Source: Hyphomonadaceae bacterium JAD_PAG50586_4
GTDB lineage: Bacteria > Pseudomonadota > Alphaproteobacteria > Caulobacterales > Aquidulcibacteraceae
Length of the DNA stretch: 64,000 nucleotides
Reading direction: 5' to 3'
NCBI GenBank assembly: GCA_023242925.1
Contig: CP096134.1
Location: forward strand, 1,116,001-1,180,000
The notes beneath the pieces are model-generated. The model was not told where the DNA came from, searched no databases, and saw only the letters and a list, made by a program, of their open reading frames with translations. The position numbers and the translations under genes are program-made. Shown here in pieces: positions 63,203-64,000 of the stretch. Position 1 is the stretch's first letter, and every line of letters starts with the position of its first letter.

Positions 63203-63447
63203 AAAACGCTAACTCCCCGAACCGCAAAAGCGTTTCCCTGTATCCAAGATGAATGTAGGGAGCGGTTTAGATGCATGATGTGACCGCGGGCACGGTGTAG
63301 TCTTTGACAAACCCAGCCGCTAGGACTAGTAGTCACCTCCAAGTTGCAGATTGGTTTGAACTCCTACGAGTTGGAGCCTCTCCTTTTGTTGGGCCAACGG
63401 GAGAGCTTGCGTATGCGCTTAGTCTCGACTGCAGGCGCGAGGCTTAC

Positions 63448-64000
63448 ATGCTGCTAAGCGTGCGCATGGACGAAGCCGGCACGGATGGAAAGTCGCCTTG
63501 CCTGACTATGGGCGGCTTCGTCGGCACGATACCCGATTGGAATCGGTTCGATATTGGTTGGCGCAAGCGGCTGAAGCGCGTCGGTATGGATGACTTCCAT
63601 GCCACCGAGTTCTGGGAAAATCAGACTGCCGCCGCTCGCAAGTTGTCTAGCGACGAGAAGCGACAGTTCGCTCGGAAGCTATGGGAATGGCAACATCGGT
63701 GCTTGCGCTTCGCCATCACATCTCGGCTCGATAACGAGGCTTTCGAATATTACTGCACTCAGCGTCCAGCTTGGCTGCATCGCGACAGTCAGTTTGGACT
63801 TTGCTTCCGACTAACCGTTGGAATTGCAATTCCGCAAGCGGCGAAGTTTTTCGGAGATAATGTACGCATGAACTTCCTGCTTGAGCAGGGCCACAAGAAT
63901 ATCGGAGACGCCGCGCGCATTTTCTCAGAGATTCAAAGTGACACGGACGTGGACTTCACAAGAAAGCTAGGCACTTTCTCGACGGGTAAGCGCACGACTT
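63448..64000 (+). CDS. DUF3800-like protein, cut by the right edge
   Basis: At least 184 residues, no stop before the window ends. It begins MLLSVRMDEAGTDGKSPCLT, MGGFVGTIPDWNRFDIGWRK and RLKRVGMDDFHATEFWENQT. The D-E-A/S-G start, GGF strand and W-x-x-R/F spacing match DUF3800, an RNase H-like fold found in some defence and mobile loci. Codons are visibly less GC-biased than in neighbouring genes. ATG 63448 fits best; an in-frame TTG at 63304 would add 48 residues. The DUF3800 fold suggests nuclease activity, but this is inferred only. Confidence 0.65.
   Translation, partial: MLLSVRMDEAGTDGKSPCLTMGGFVGTIPDWNRFDIGWRKRLKRVGMDDFHATEFWENQTAAARKLSSDEKRQFARKLWEWQHRCLRFAITSRLDNEAFEYYCTQRPAWLHRDSQFGLCFRLTVGIAIPQAAKFFGDNVRMNFLLEQGHKNIGDAARIFSEIQSDTDVDFTRKLGTFSTGKRTT

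Overview
The window is high-GC DNA that most probably comes from an alphaproteobacterium close to the Caulobacterales/Hyphomonadaceae. This is inferred from gene content: an RpoH heat-shock sigma factor, PhaR/PhaA/PhaB polyhydroxybutyrate genes, a serC-serA operon with a structured leader, a HIG1-type twin-membrane protein next to a PduO adenosyltransferase, one large TonB-dependent receptor and the dispersed CTCCCCGC-type palindromes common in this group. No rRNA, tRNA, CRISPR array, insertion sequence or prophage was seen. Genes are tightly packed; the only geneless stretch over 300 bases is 18705-19301.

Layout. 0-7 kb: end of mutL, a secreted repeat protein, glyoxalase, Nudix, folP, kptA/thiD and phzF. 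7-14 kb: serC leader-serC-MazG-like-serA, two tandem acyloxyacyl hydrolase-like proteins, a patatin lipase and purA. 14-23 kb: two tandem Yip1-type membrane proteins, AsmA, rpoH, a hidden small membrane gene, a TonB receptor and rluD. 23-35 kb: an EEP-fold enzyme coupled to a PhoD-like phosphatase, an FAD amine oxidase, folE, cysS, several lipoproteins, a NifU-like scaffold and small enzymes. 35-42 kb: a threonine-rich leader peptide and hairpins ahead of yidD-thrS, then a cluster of three glycosyltransferases. 42-54 kb: amidase, stress and small proteins, phaB, regulators, GST, a class III cyclase and phaA. 54-64 kb: phaR, VOC/PduO/HIG1, rmuC, two paralogous exported methyltransferase-like lipoproteins, arfB, nudC, a zinc-type CDF exporter, a DAO-type oxidase, and at the right edge a visibly lower-GC DUF3800-like gene cut by the window end.

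Two things dominate interpretation. First, about twenty genes, including essential folP, purA and cysS, are each split by a one-base indel, mostly a shortened run of G or C. The two halves of each always add up to one normal protein, so the likeliest cause is sequencing or assembly error, and I annotate these as single genes. Second, the most interesting biology is a 12-codon leader (Met-Gln-Arg-Leu, seven Thr, Tyr, stop) at 35466-35504, followed by two mutually exclusive hairpins and then yidD-thrS. This looks like ribosome-mediated attenuation of threonyl-tRNA synthetase, with the leader perhaps on a leaderless transcript.

How the genes work together. Serine synthesis (serC, serA), folate (folP, folE), thiamine (thiD), purine (purA) and tRNA charging (cysS, thrS) are housekeeping. 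phaA, phaB and phaR belong to PHB storage (phaC is not in the window). The acyloxyacyl hydrolase-like pair, AsmA, the glycosyltransferases and the TonB receptor point to active outer-envelope remodelling. Several loci consist of adjacent paralogue pairs.
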